From an uncultured Clostridia bacterium (GTDB taxonomy: Bacteria > Bacillota > Clostridia > Christensenellales > Aristaeellaceae), in contig CAMVAJ010000002.1 of the NCBI GenBank assembly GCA_947165425.1, positions 1-64,000 of the forward strand: a DNA stretch of 64,000 nucleotides, written 5' to 3'. Each line of letters opens with the position of its first letter. Position 1 is the first letter of the stretch. The position numbers and the translations under genes were made by a program. Positions 1-9,038 of this stretch are shown here, one piece after another. Below the pieces are notes generated by a model. The model was given only the letters and a program-made list of their open reading frames with translations. It had not been told where the DNA came from and made no database searches.

Positions 1-237
1 CAGGGCAACCCGCTGGCCCTCTGGCACGCCCTGGGCGAGCCGACCACGCTGACGGAGGAGCAGCTGAGCCTGCTGCGGGAGGCGGCGGTCCCCGGCGCGG
101 CGGCTCGTGCCGTCGCGGACGCGGAGCAGGTCGAAATCGGGCTGGGGCCCAACGCCGTCACGCGCTTCACCCTGACGCCGGCGGAGCTGGCGCCGGACTT
201 CGGCTATGACTACGGCTGGTATGTACGCGAGGAATGA
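1..237 (+). CDS. C-terminal fragment of a glycoside hydrolase, probably GH39 beta-xylosidase-like (truncated by window start)
   Basis: Open frame 1 from the window edge to TGA at 235-237 (QGNPLALWHALGEPTTLTEEQLSLLREAAVPG...); resembles the C-terminus of GH39 xylosidases and lies directly upstream of GH67. Confidence 0.5.
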   Translation, partial: QGNPLALWHALGEPTTLTEEQLSLLREAAVPGAAARAVADAEQVEIGLGPNAVTRFTLTPAELAPDFGYDYGWYVREE

Positions 238-250
238 GAGGATCAAGAGC

Positions 251-2086
251 ATGAAGACATATACCGCATGGCTGCCGTTCCTGAAAGAGGTCCCGCCCAG
301 GGGCCTGGAGACCGCGGAGCTGGCGGCCTGGGAGTTGGAGCAGGGACTGCGGGGGCTGGACTGCGGCCTGAGCGGCCGGTGCGCGGTGGACGGAACGATG
401 CCCGAGGAGGCCTACCGGCTGGAGCGGGACGGGGAGACCTGCCTCGTCACCGGCGGACGGATCGGCGTGCTCTACGGCGTTTACGCCCTGCTGCGGGCGC
501 TGGCCCTGGGGCAGGCGCTGCCGGAGGGCGTGCAGCGCCCCTTCTACCCGGCGCGGATGATCAACTGCTGGGACAACGCGGACGGCTCCATCGAGCGCGG
601 CTACGCGGGACGGTCCCTCTGGTTCGAGGGCGGCGCGGTGCGCTATGATCCGGACCGGCTGCTGGAGCTGGCGCGGCTGATGGCGAGCGTGGGCCTGAAC
701 GTCCTGTGCCTGAACAACGTCAACGTCCGCGACCCGGCAGAGCGGCTGATCGAGGACTGGCTGCCGAAGCTCCGGGAGCTGGCGGCGCTCTTCCGCCCCT
801 TCGGCATCCGGCTGATGGTGTCGGTGGATTTCGCCCAGCCGATGCTGCACGGCATCCCGACGGCGGACCCGCTGGACGAGCGGGTAGCCGCCTGGTGGCG
901 CGAGCGGGCCCGGGACATCTGGACCCAGATCCCGGATCTCTACGGCTTCCTGGTCAAGGCGGACAGCGAGCACCGGCCGGGCCCCTTCACCTACGGCCGC
1001 AGCCACGCGGAGGGCGCGAACATGCTGGCCCGGGCCATCGCGCCCTACGGCGGCAAGCTGGTCTGGCGCGCCTTCGTGTACAACTGCCTGCAGGACTGGC
1101 GCGACCAGACCACGGACCGCCCCTGCGCGGCCTACGACACCTACGTGCCCCTGGACGGACAGTTCGACGCGAACGTGATCCTGCAGGTGAAAAACGGGCC
1201 CTTCGATTTCCAGGTGCGGGAGCCGGTGTCCCCGACCCTCCTCAAAATGGCCCACACCAGCCTGGCCCTGGAGTTCCAGCTGGCGCAGGAGTATACGGGC
1301 CAGCAGATCGACATCTACGCCATGGCGCCCCTCTTCCGGGAGGTCTTCGACGAGGTGCCGCCGGAGAAGGTGCAGGCGGTGGCGGCGGTCAGCAATTTCG
1401 GGCGGGACGGGAACTATTTCGGCCACCCCTTCGCGGCGGCGAACCTGTTCAGCTTCGGCTGCTTCGCATGGGACCCCGCGTCGGAGCCCGGGGAGACCAT
1501 GGCGGCGTGGGCCGGGCTGACCTATCCTTCCTGCGCGCGGACGCTGACGGAGGAGATCCTCCTGCCGAGCCGGGAGATCTACGAGCAGTACACCGCGCCC
1601 CTGGGCCTGTGCTGGATGGTGAACCCGAACCACCACTATGGCCCGAACCCCATGGGCTACGAGTTCCAGAGCTGGGGCACCTACCACCGGGCCAGCCGGG
1701 ACGCCGTGGGCATCGACCGCACCGGGGCCGGGACGGGCTACGCCGCCCAGTATCCGCCGGCGATGCGGGCGCGCTACGAGAACCCGGAGACCTGCCCGGA
1801 CCGGCTGCTACTCTTCTTCCACCGCCTGCCTTACAGTTTTGTCATGAGGGACGGGCGGACGCTGATCCAGCGGATCTACGACGACCATTTCGAGGGCGCT
1901 GAGCGCGTGGAGAAGATGGCGGAGATCCTCCGCACGCTCCCGCTGCCGCAGCCGGACCGGGACACGGCCCTGGCGAGGATGGAGAAGCAGCTGGCCAACG
2001 CCCGCGAGTGGCGCGACGTGGTCAACACCTTCTTCTGGCGCTTCAGCGGCGTGCCGGACGCGCATGGACGGAAGATCTACGACTGA
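251..2086 (+). CDS. GH67 alpha-glucuronidase
   Basis: ORF with ATG at 251; GYAGRSLWF, NNVNV and MVNPNHHYGPNPMGYEFQSWGTYHRA segments typical of GH67. Confidence 0.88.
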   Translation: MKTYTAWLPFLKEVPPRGLETAELAAWELEQGLRGLDCGLSGRCAVDGTMPEEAYRLERDGETCLVTGGRIGVLYGVYALLRALALGQALPEGVQRPFYPARMINCWDNADGSIERGYAGRSLWFEGGAVRYDPDRLLELARLMASVGLNVLCLNNVNVRDPAERLIEDWLPKLRELAALFRPFGIRLMVSVDFAQPMLHGIPTADPLDERVAAWWRERARDIWTQIPDLYGFLVKADSEHRPGPFTYGRSHAEGANMLARAIAPYGGKLVWRAFVYNCLQDWRDQTTDRPCAAYDTYVPLDGQFDANVILQVKNGPFDFQVREPVSPTLLKMAHTSLALEFQLAQEYTGQQIDIYAMAPLFREVFDEVPPEKVQAVAAVSNFGRDGNYFGHPFAAANLFSFGCFAWDPASEPGETMAAWAGLTYPSCARTLTEEILLPSREIYEQYTAPLGLCWMVNPNHHYGPNPMGYEFQSWGTYHRASRDAVGIDRTGAGTGYAAQYPPAMRARYENPETCPDRLLLFFHRLPYSFVMRDGRTLIQRIYDDHFEGAERVEKMAEILRTLPLPQPDRDTALARMEKQLANAREWRDVVNTFFWRFSGVPDAHGRKIYD

Positions 2087-2104
2087 CCGGCCCGGGCGGC
2101 CGGC

Positions 2105-2145
2105 GCACGCAAAAAGGCCTGCGTAACGCAGGCCTTTTTGCGTGC
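2105..2145. terminator. Bidirectional intrinsic terminator between convergent genes
   Basis: gcacgcaaaaaggcctgcgt-a-acgcaggcctttttgcgtgc: 20-bp inverted repeat with internal A5/T5 tracts. Confidence 0.9.
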
Positions 2146-2161
2146 CGCTGATCCGGAGGGA

Positions 2162-4078
2162 TCAGGGCGCGATGATCTCCGACGAGGCGGAGGGGGTGAT
2201 CAGCTCGGGGTAGGTGCTCTCGATCACCGGGGTGATGAGCTCGCTGGAGGCCTCGGGGGTGATGATCTCCGACGAGGCGGAGGGGGTGATCAGCTCCGGG
2301 TAGGTGCTCTCCACGGTCGGCGTGATGAGCTCGGCGGAGGCCGTGGGCGTAATCAGCTCGGCGGAGGCCGAGGGGGTGATCAGCTCGGGGTAGGTGCTCT
2401 CCACCGCCGGGGTGATGGGCGCGATGAACTCGGAGGTCGAGAAGGGCGTGATCAGCTCCGGATAGGTGCTCTCGGTGGAGGTGGACTCAGGGTCGGGGGC
2501 GTTCACGCTGCTCTGCACGATGCAGTAGCTGGAGGAGATGCTGCCCTGATAGCCGCTGCCGGGCATCGCCGTGACGGTCAGCCGCAGATCGGTGCCCGCG
2601 AGGCTGGGCGTCACATAGAGGGTTGCGCCGGTGCCGACGGTGACGCCGTTGGACTGCCAGTTGTAGGTGACGGCGTAGGAGTTGAGGTTCAGGTTCGCGC
2701 TCAGCGTGACGCCGGGCGTGGTGGCGTTGGGCAGGGAGACCGAGCCGTTGAGCTGCTGCGTGATCACCGCCTGCTGCACAGGCGCGGTGAACGGGCTGGC
2801 GATGGTGCCGGTATAGCTGCCGGTGCCGATGGCGACGCAGTAGAGCCGGTGGCCGATGTCGGCGCTCTGGGCGGTGTAGACCTGGGAGGCGCCCACGTTG
2901 GAGCCGTCATCCCGATACCAGCGGTAGCTGGCGGTCGCGCCGCCCGGCTGCACCGTCGCGGTGATGGACTGGCCGACCCGGACGCTGCTCAGGCTCAGGC
3001 TGACGCCGGTGATGTTGTAGGAGGGCGTCGGCCAGCCGTAGGTGACGGAGGCCGTCTTGGCCGAGTCCCTGGTGCCGGTATAGGGGCTCACGCCCTTGAC
3101 CCGCGCCCAGATGCGGTGCCCCACGTCGGTGTACTGCAGGGTGTAGGTCTGGGCGGAGGAGAGGAGCTGGTTGAGCTCATTGTACCACTGGGTGGAGTAG
3201 ATCGCCCCGGCGGGGGAGACCGCCGTGGAGAGCGTCTGGCCCACGGTCGGCGTGCCGATGACGGACACCGCGCTCAGCGCGTAGGTGTGGGGCTGAGGCT
3301 GGGGCTGCGGGCTCGGCGTGTAGCCGGTGACCAGGTACTGGTTCATCATGTAGCCCATGTCGGCGCCGACGCGGATATAGTCCCAGACGGCGTTGTGGCT
3401 CAGCACGGTCACCTGGGTGCCCACGGGATAGAGCCGGATCGCGCCGTATCCCTTGCCGGGACCGCGGCGGAGGTAGACGGGCTTGCCGTTGGCGGCCCAG
3501 ACCCAGGCGGTGTAGTTGGCGTTGTAACTGGGCGGGGTGATGCCGCCGGAGCCGCCGCTGCCGCCCCCGCTCTGGGTATGGAGATATTTGGCCATCATGT
3601 AGCCGGTCTGGACGCCCGCCTTGATGTAGTGCCAGTAGGTGCCGCGGGAGAGGATGGTGACCTTCGTGCCCACGGAGTAGGTGCCGATCACGCCGTAGTT
3701 CATCCCGGGGCCGGAGCGCAGATTGACATCGCGGCCGTTGGCGGAGTAAATGTAGGCGGCGCCTGTCCCGCCCGAGGGCTGGGGCGCCACGGAACCGCCG
3801 CCGCCGGGGGGCGTGGTGGTCAGATAGCTGGAGTACATATAGCCGGTCATGCCGGAGGCGGCGCGCACATAATACCAGTAGCCGGAGCTGCCCAGATAGG
3901 TCAGGGGCGTGCCCGTATAAAAGCTGGCGATGGTCGGCGCGTCAAAGGAGGGCGAGCTGCGCATGCGCAGCCAGCCGCCCTGGACATAGACGGTGCTCGT
4001 CGGCGCGGCCGATGCGGCCGGCAGGGTCAGGGTCAGAAACAGCATCAGCGCGAGGCTGACGGAGATCCACCGCTTCAT
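2162..4078 (-). CDS. Secreted protein: signal peptide, three SH3b-like repeats, Ig-like repeats, C-terminal ELITP repeat stalk
   Basis: N-term MKRWISVSLALMLFLTLTLPAASAA; three copies of G-x-VNLRSGPG/GYM-like SH3b units; repeated [S/A]xELITP at C-term. Confidence 0.85.
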   Translation of the reverse strand: MKRWISVSLALMLFLTLTLPAASAAPTSTVYVQGGWLRMRSSPSFDAPTIASFYTGTPLTYLGSSGYWYYVRAASGMTGYMYSSYLTTTPPGGGGSVAPQPSGGTGAAYIYSANGRDVNLRSGPGMNYGVIGTYSVGTKVTILSRGTYWHYIKAGVQTGYMMAKYLHTQSGGGSGGSGGITPPSYNANYTAWVWAANGKPVYLRRGPGKGYGAIRLYPVGTQVTVLSHNAVWDYIRVGADMGYMMNQYLVTGYTPSPQPQPQPHTYALSAVSVIGTPTVGQTLSTAVSPAGAIYSTQWYNELNQLLSSAQTYTLQYTDVGHRIWARVKGVSPYTGTRDSAKTASVTYGWPTPSYNITGVSLSLSSVRVGQSITATVQPGGATASYRWYRDDGSNVGASQVYTAQSADIGHRLYCVAIGTGSYTGTIASPFTAPVQQAVITQQLNGSVSLPNATTPGVTLSANLNLNSYAVTYNWQSNGVTVGTGATLYVTPSLAGTDLRLTVTAMPGSGYQGSISSSYCIVQSSVNAPDPESTSTESTYPELITPFSTSEFIAPITPAVESTYPELITPSASAELITPTASAELITPTVESTYPELITPSASSEIITPEASSELITPVIESTYPELITPSASSEIIAP

Positions 4079-4277
4079 TCTTCATCCCTCCTTGCGCCAC
4101 AGGCAAAAGCCGGAGGCACAGAATTCCCCTTTGTACACAGCCATTATACAATGATTCCAGACTCCGCGCAAGGGGACGGAGGGCGGGGCGGAGGGCGTGA
4201 AAACCCTTGCATATAAAGGGTTCCGGGCGATCGGGCCTGTTAACGTGTGTAACAAATGCGGGGACAGGAGGACGGAA

Positions 4278-4309
4278 AAGCCCCGGCCGGACGGATCCGG
4301 CCAGGGCTT
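4278..4309 (-). terminator. Intrinsic terminator downstream of serA
   Basis: aagccccggccgga...tccggccagggctt hairpin followed by U-rich tract on the minus strand. Confidence 0.6.
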
Positions 4310-4341
4310 GGGATTGATGTGTGATTCGCTCGGGGGCAGGC

Positions 4342-5517
4342 TCAGTCTTCCTTCACGCGGCGCACGCGCAGCACGCCCTCGATGGCCCGCAGCTTCTCCA
4401 CGGTGTCGCGGGGCATCCGCGCGCTCAGGTCCAGGAGCGTGTAGGCGTACTCGCCGCGGCTCTTGTTGGCCAGGTTCTCGATGTTCAGCCCCTGGGTGCC
4501 GAAGAAGGCGGTGATCTGGGACAGGATGTTGGGAATGTTGCGGTGCAGGATCGCCACGCGGGCGGCGGTCTCGCAGACGCCGGCGTTCAGATCCGGATAG
4601 TTGACGGAGTGCAGGATGTTGCCGTTGTCCAGGTAGTCCTGCAGCTCGTCGGCAGCCATCACCGCGCAGTTGTCCTCGGCCTCCTCGGTGGACGCGCCCA
4701 GGTGCGGGATCACGATGGCCTTGTCCATGGCGGCGCTCACCGGGTTCGGGAAGTCGGTGACATAGCGGCGCAGCTTGCCGCTCTCCAGGGCGGCGGCCAC
4801 GGCCTGCTCGTCGCAGAGGGCGTCGCGGGCGAAGTTCAGCAGCACCGCGCCGTCCTTCATCTTCGCGATGGCGTCCGCGTTCACCATGCCCTTGGTGGAG
4901 GCGGTGGCGGGGACGTGGATGGTCACATAGTCGCTGACCGCGTAGAGCTCCTCCACCTTCTCCGCGTGGCGGACGGCGGGGGAGAGCTTCCAAGCCGCGT
5001 TGACGGACATGTAGGGGTCAAAGCCATAGACCTTCATGCCGAGGGAGACGGCGGCGTTGGCCACCAGCACGCCGATGGCGCCCAGGCCGATCACGCCCAG
5101 GGTCTTGCCCTGCAGCTCGCGGCCGGCGAAGGCCTTCTTGGCCTTCTCGGTGGTCTTGGCGATGGCGGGATCCGCCTTGTTCTCCTTCGCCCAGGCGATG
5201 CCGCCGGCCACGTCGCGGGCGGCCAGCAGCAGGCCGCAGAGCACCAGCTCCTTGACGGAGTTGGCGTTGGCGCCGGGGGTGTTGAAGACGACGATGCCGG
5301 CCTCGGCACAGCGGTCCAGCGGGATGTTGTTGACGCCGGCGCCGGCGCGGGCGATGGCCCGCAGGCCGTCCGGGAAGACGGTCTCCTTCATGTCGGCGGA
5401 GCGCACCAGGACGCCCGCCGCCTCGTCGATGGCGTCCACCAGCTCGTAGCCGGGGCGGAAGCGGTCGGTGCCGACCTTGGCGATATTGTTCAGGCAGAAG
5501 ATTTTGCGGTTTTTCAT
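4342..5517 (-). CDS. serA: D-3-phosphoglycerate dehydrogenase (short form with ACT domain)
   Basis: NAD-binding GxGxIG motif (LGVIGLGAIGVLVANAA), NFARDALCDE, C-terminal ACT-like region; adjacent to serC. Confidence 0.92.
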   Translation of the reverse strand: MKNRKIFCLNNIAKVGTDRFRPGYELVDAIDEAAGVLVRSADMKETVFPDGLRAIARAGAGVNNIPLDRCAEAGIVVFNTPGANANSVKELVLCGLLLAARDVAGGIAWAKENKADPAIAKTTEKAKKAFAGRELQGKTLGVIGLGAIGVLVANAAVSLGMKVYGFDPYMSVNAAWKLSPAVRHAEKVEELYAVSDYVTIHVPATASTKGMVNADAIAKMKDGAVLLNFARDALCDEQAVAAALESGKLRRYVTDFPNPVSAAMDKAIVIPHLGASTEEAEDNCAVMAADELQDYLDNGNILHSVNYPDLNAGVCETAARVAILHRNIPNILSQITAFFGTQGLNIENLANKSRGEYAYTLLDLSARMPRDTVEKLRAIEGVLRVRRVKED

Positions 5518-5519
5518 GA

Positions 5520-6602
5520 TTATGCGTTCTCCTTCTCAAAGGCGGTCATGAAATCGACCAGCGCCTGCACGCCCTCGATGGGCATGGCGTTGTAGATGGA
5601 GGCGCGCATGCCGCCGACGGTGCGGTGGCCCTTTAGGTTCTTGAAGCCGGCCTTGGTGGCCTCGGCGATGAACTTCTTGTCCATGTCCTCGTTGCCGGTG
5701 ACGAAGGGCACGTTCATCAGGGAGCGGTCCTCCTTGACCACGGTGCCGTGGAAGAGGCGGGACTGGTCGAGATAGTCGTAGAGCACCTTCGCCTTGGCGA
5801 TATTGCGGCGCTGCATCTCCTCCAGGCCGCCCATGGCCTTGAGCCATTTGAACACGAGGCCGCAGACATAGATGTTCCAGCAGGGCGGCGTGTTGTAGAG
5901 GCTCTTGTTGTCCGCGTGGGTCTTGTAGCGGAGCATGGTGGGCGTGAAGGGGAGCACGTCCTCGCGGATCAGATCCTCGCGGATGATGACGATGGTGACG
6001 CCCGCGGGGCCCACGTTCTTCTGCACGCCGCCCCAGACGATGCCGTACTTGGTCACGTCCATCGGCTCGGAGAGCAGCATGGAGGAGACGTCGCTCACCA
6101 GCGGCTTGCCCTGCGTGTCGGGCAGCTGATGGTAGACGGTGCCGTAGATCGTATTGTTCTGGCAGATATAGACATAGTCCGCGTCCGGGCTGATCTGCAG
6201 ATTGGACAGGTCGGGGATGTAGGAGAAGGTCTTGTCCGCGGAGGAGGCGATCACGTTCACCTTGCCGTAGAGCTCGGCCTCCTTGGCGGCCTTCTTGGCC
6301 CACTGGCCGGTCAGGATGTAGTCGGCGACGCGGTTGCGCATCAGGTTCATGGGAACCATGGCGAACTGCGTGTTGCCGCCGCCCTGCAGGAAGAGCACCT
6401 TATAGTTCTCGGGGATACCCAGCAGCTCGCGCAGGTCCGCCTCCGCGGTGTCGAGGATCGCTTCGAAGTCCTTGGAGCGGTGGCTCATCTCCATGACGCT
6501 CATGCCGCTCGAACCGTACTCGAGCATATCCGCCGCGCACTCGCGCAGCACTTCCTCCGGCAGACAGGCCGGGCCAGCTGAGAAATTGTACACCCTGCTC
6601 AT
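5520..6602 (-). CDS. serC: Phosphoserine aminotransferase
   Basis: MSRVYNFSAGPACLPEEVL, FLQGGGNTQFAMVPMN, VYICQNNTIYGT; 360 aa. Confidence 0.96.
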   Translation of the reverse strand: MSRVYNFSAGPACLPEEVLRECAADMLEYGSSGMSVMEMSHRSKDFEAILDTAEADLRELLGIPENYKVLFLQGGGNTQFAMVPMNLMRNRVADYILTGQWAKKAAKEAELYGKVNVIASSADKTFSYIPDLSNLQISPDADYVYICQNNTIYGTVYHQLPDTQGKPLVSDVSSMLLSEPMDVTKYGIVWGGVQKNVGPAGVTIVIIREDLIREDVLPFTPTMLRYKTHADNKSLYNTPPCWNIYVCGLVFKWLKAMGGLEEMQRRNIAKAKVLYDYLDQSRLFHGTVVKEDRSLMNVPFVTGNEDMDKKFIAEATKAGFKNLKGHRTVGGMRASIYNAMPIEGVQALVDFMTAFEKENA

Positions 6603-6789
6603 AAGACACCCTCCATTTCATTTGCGGCGGTATGCTTTCATACCGCATGAGCAAAGTATAGCACAAACCGCGAGAAAGATTTGTTTTTATTCTGATTGCC
6701 TTTTACGGGTGAAAACAGGACAGAAAGGACAAATCACGGTTTGCACATCCGCGGCGCCATAAAAATAGAAGACAAAATCGGAGGTTTCC

Positions 6790-6818
6790 TTGCAAAACCG
6801 GGCGTAATCTGTTATCAT
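6790..6818 (+). promoter_or_regulatory. sigmaA-type promoter of the RpiR-family gene
   Basis: TTGCAA-N17-TATCAT about 40 bp upstream of ATG. Confidence 0.65.
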
Positions 6819-6859
6819 GACCGACGGGCTTTTTCATTTGGCAAGGGGGAGCGAGGGCT

Positions 6860-7732
6860 ATGCAGGAGCTGGTTACGCAATTGAACCGCACGGGCCGGCG
6901 TCTGAGCAAGGGACACCGGCGGATCGCGGCGTATATCGAGGCGCACTATGACAAGGTGGCCGGCATGACGGCCAACCGGCTGAGCGCCTGCGTCGGGGTC
7001 AGCGATTCGACCGTGGTCCGCTTCGCCACCGCCCTCGGCTACGAGGGCTACGCCCAGTTCCAGCGCGCGCTGCAGGAGCTGGTGAGCCACCGGCTCACCG
7101 CCGGACAGCGGGTGGAGATGGCCGCCGATCTGCAGCCGGCGGAGGCGCTGCCGACGGTGCTCCGCTCCGACATGCACAACCTCCGGGAGACGCTGGAGGG
7201 CGTGGACAGCCAGGTCTTCGACCGGGCGGTGCGGCGGCTGCTGGAGGCGCGGAGCATCTACGTGATGGGCCTGCGCTCCGCGGCGGTGCTGGCGCAGTTC
7301 GCCGGCTACTACCTCAACTACATCTTCGACGACGTCCATCTGGTCTCCTCCGGCGCGACGGACGTCTTTGAGGAGATCTCCCGGATGAAGAGCGGAGACG
7401 TGCTGCTGGGCATCTCCTTCCCCCGGTACTCGACCCGCACGCTGGAGGCGATGCGCTTCGCGAAGCGGACCGGGGCGCAGGTGATCGCGCTGACGGACGG
7501 CCCGATGTCCCCCCTCGCCGAGGTGGCGGACGACACCCTCTTCGCCCGGACGGAGATGGCGTCCTTCGTGGACTCCCTGACCGCGCCGATGGCGATGATC
7601 AACGCGCTGCTGGTGGCCCTGGGCCTGGAGCGGCGGGACGCGCTGGCGGAGCATTTCCGGCAGTTGGAGGCCATCTGGGACACCTACGCGGTCTATCTGG
7701 AGGAGGGCCGCGGCGGGCAGGAGGAAGAGTGA
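6860..7732 (+). CDS. MurR/RpiR family transcriptional regulator (HTH_6 + SIS)
   Basis: MTANRLSACVGVSDSTVVRFATALGYEGYAQFQ HTH and SIS-like C-terminal domain. Confidence 0.92.
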   Translation: MQELVTQLNRTGRRLSKGHRRIAAYIEAHYDKVAGMTANRLSACVGVSDSTVVRFATALGYEGYAQFQRALQELVSHRLTAGQRVEMAADLQPAEALPTVLRSDMHNLRETLEGVDSQVFDRAVRRLLEARSIYVMGLRSAAVLAQFAGYYLNYIFDDVHLVSSGATDVFEEISRMKSGDVLLGISFPRYSTRTLEAMRFAKRTGAQVIALTDGPMSPLAEVADDTLFARTEMASFVDSLTAPMAMINALLVALGLERRDALAEHFRQLEAIWDTYAVYLEEGRGGQEEE

Positions 7733-7758
7733 GCCCCGGGGACGGGACGGAGGAGAAG

Positions 7759-8997
7759 ATGGAGCGGCAGATCCTGGTGGTGGGCGGCGGCGCGGCGGGC
7801 ATGATGGCGGCCTGTGCCGCGGCGGAGGCCGGCGCGGCGGTGACACTGCTGGAGCGGAACGAGAAGCTCGGCAAGAAGATCTATATCACCGGGAAAGGCC
7901 GCTGCAACGTGACCAACGACTGCACGCTGGAGGAGTTCCTGCGCGAGGTGCCGCACAATCCCCGCTTTCTCTACAGCGCGCTGAGCGCCTTCACGCCCCA
8001 GGACATGATGGCCTTTCTGGAGGCCAACGGCTGCCCCGTGACGGTGCAGCGCGGGCGGCGGGTCTTCCCGGCGAGCGAGAAGGCCAGCGACGTGACCCGC
8101 GCCCTGGCCCGCGCGATGGAGCGCGGCGGGGTGCGCGTTCGGCTGAACGCCCGGGTGTCGGCCCTTCTCCTGGAGGAGAACGGGGCTGTCTGTACGGGGG
8201 CCCGGCTGGAGAGCGGCGAGACGCTGCGCGCGGACGCGGTCATCCTCTGTACCGGCGGCCTCTCCGCGCCGCTGACCGGCTCCACCGGGGACGGCTACCG
8301 CCTCGCGGAGGCGAGCGGGCATCTGGTCCACCCCGGCATCGCGAGCCTGACCGCCGTGGAGACGGCGGAGAGCTGGACGACGGAGCTGCAGGGCCTGTCC
8401 CTCAAAAACGTCGTGCTGACGCTGACGCGGGGGAAGAAAACCCTCTACCAGGAGCAGGGAGAGCTGCTCTTCACCCATTTCGGTATCTCCGGCCCGCTGA
8501 CGCTGGAGATGAGCTGCCACCTGCCGGAGTCCTTCGAGGACTGCGCGCTGGCGCTGAACCTGAAGCCGGCGCTGACCCCGGAGCAGCTGGACGCCCGGCT
8601 GCAGCGGGAGCTGGCCGCCGCGCCGCGCAGGCATCTCTCGAGCGTCATGCCCGCGCTCCTGCCCGCCCGGCTGGCCGCCATGTTCCCGGCGCTGTGCGGG
8701 CTGGACGGGGAGACGGTCTGCGCGCAGGTGACGCGGCCCCAGCGGCAGAGGCTGGCCGAGGGGCTGCAGCGCCTGCCGATCACGATCCGGCGCAGAAGGC
8801 CCATCGCGGAGGCGGTCGTGACCCGCGGCGGCGTGGATGTCCGGGCGGTCAGCGCCGCGACCATGGCGTCCCGGACCGTGGCGGGGCTCTACTTCGCAGG
8901 CGAGCTGCTGGACGTGGACGCCCACACGGGCGGCTATAATCTGCAGATCGCCTTCGCCACCGGCCGCCTCGCGGGGCGCAGCGCGGCGGAGCGCTGA
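7759..8997 (+). CDS. HI0933/BaiN-like NAD(P)/FAD-dependent oxidoreductase
   Basis: VVGGGAAGMMAA; GKKIYITGKGRCNVTND; C-term GGYNLQIAFATGRLAG. Confidence 0.92.
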   Translation: MERQILVVGGGAAGMMAACAAAEAGAAVTLLERNEKLGKKIYITGKGRCNVTNDCTLEEFLREVPHNPRFLYSALSAFTPQDMMAFLEANGCPVTVQRGRRVFPASEKASDVTRALARAMERGGVRVRLNARVSALLLEENGAVCTGARLESGETLRADAVILCTGGLSAPLTGSTGDGYRLAEASGHLVHPGIASLTAVETAESWTTELQGLSLKNVVLTLTRGKKTLYQEQGELLFTHFGISGPLTLEMSCHLPESFEDCALALNLKPALTPEQLDARLQRELAAAPRRHLSSVMPALLPARLAAMFPALCGLDGETVCAQVTRPQRQRLAEGLQRLPITIRRRRPIAEAVVTRGGVDVRAVSAATMASRTVAGLYFAGELLDVDAHTGGYNLQIAFATGRLAGRSAAER

Positions 8998-9038
8998 ACA
9001 CCGGCGGCAAGGAAAGACAAGAGATAAAGAAGGAAGCG

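Noticed and set aside
2165-2480. Regularly spaced DNA repeats considered as a CRISPR-like array
   Set aside because: Repeats are in frame within a coding sequence, with no unique spacers and no cas genes.
2138-4216. 692-aa plus-strand ORF with GGGRDQL-type repeats
   Set aside because: Antisense shadow of the repeat-containing SH3b/Ig-like gene; the repeats come from the coding repeats on the other strand.
6603-6790. Possible T-box (Ser) leader upstream of serC
   Set aside because: Leader is short and lacks the T-box AGGGUGGNACCGCG motif.
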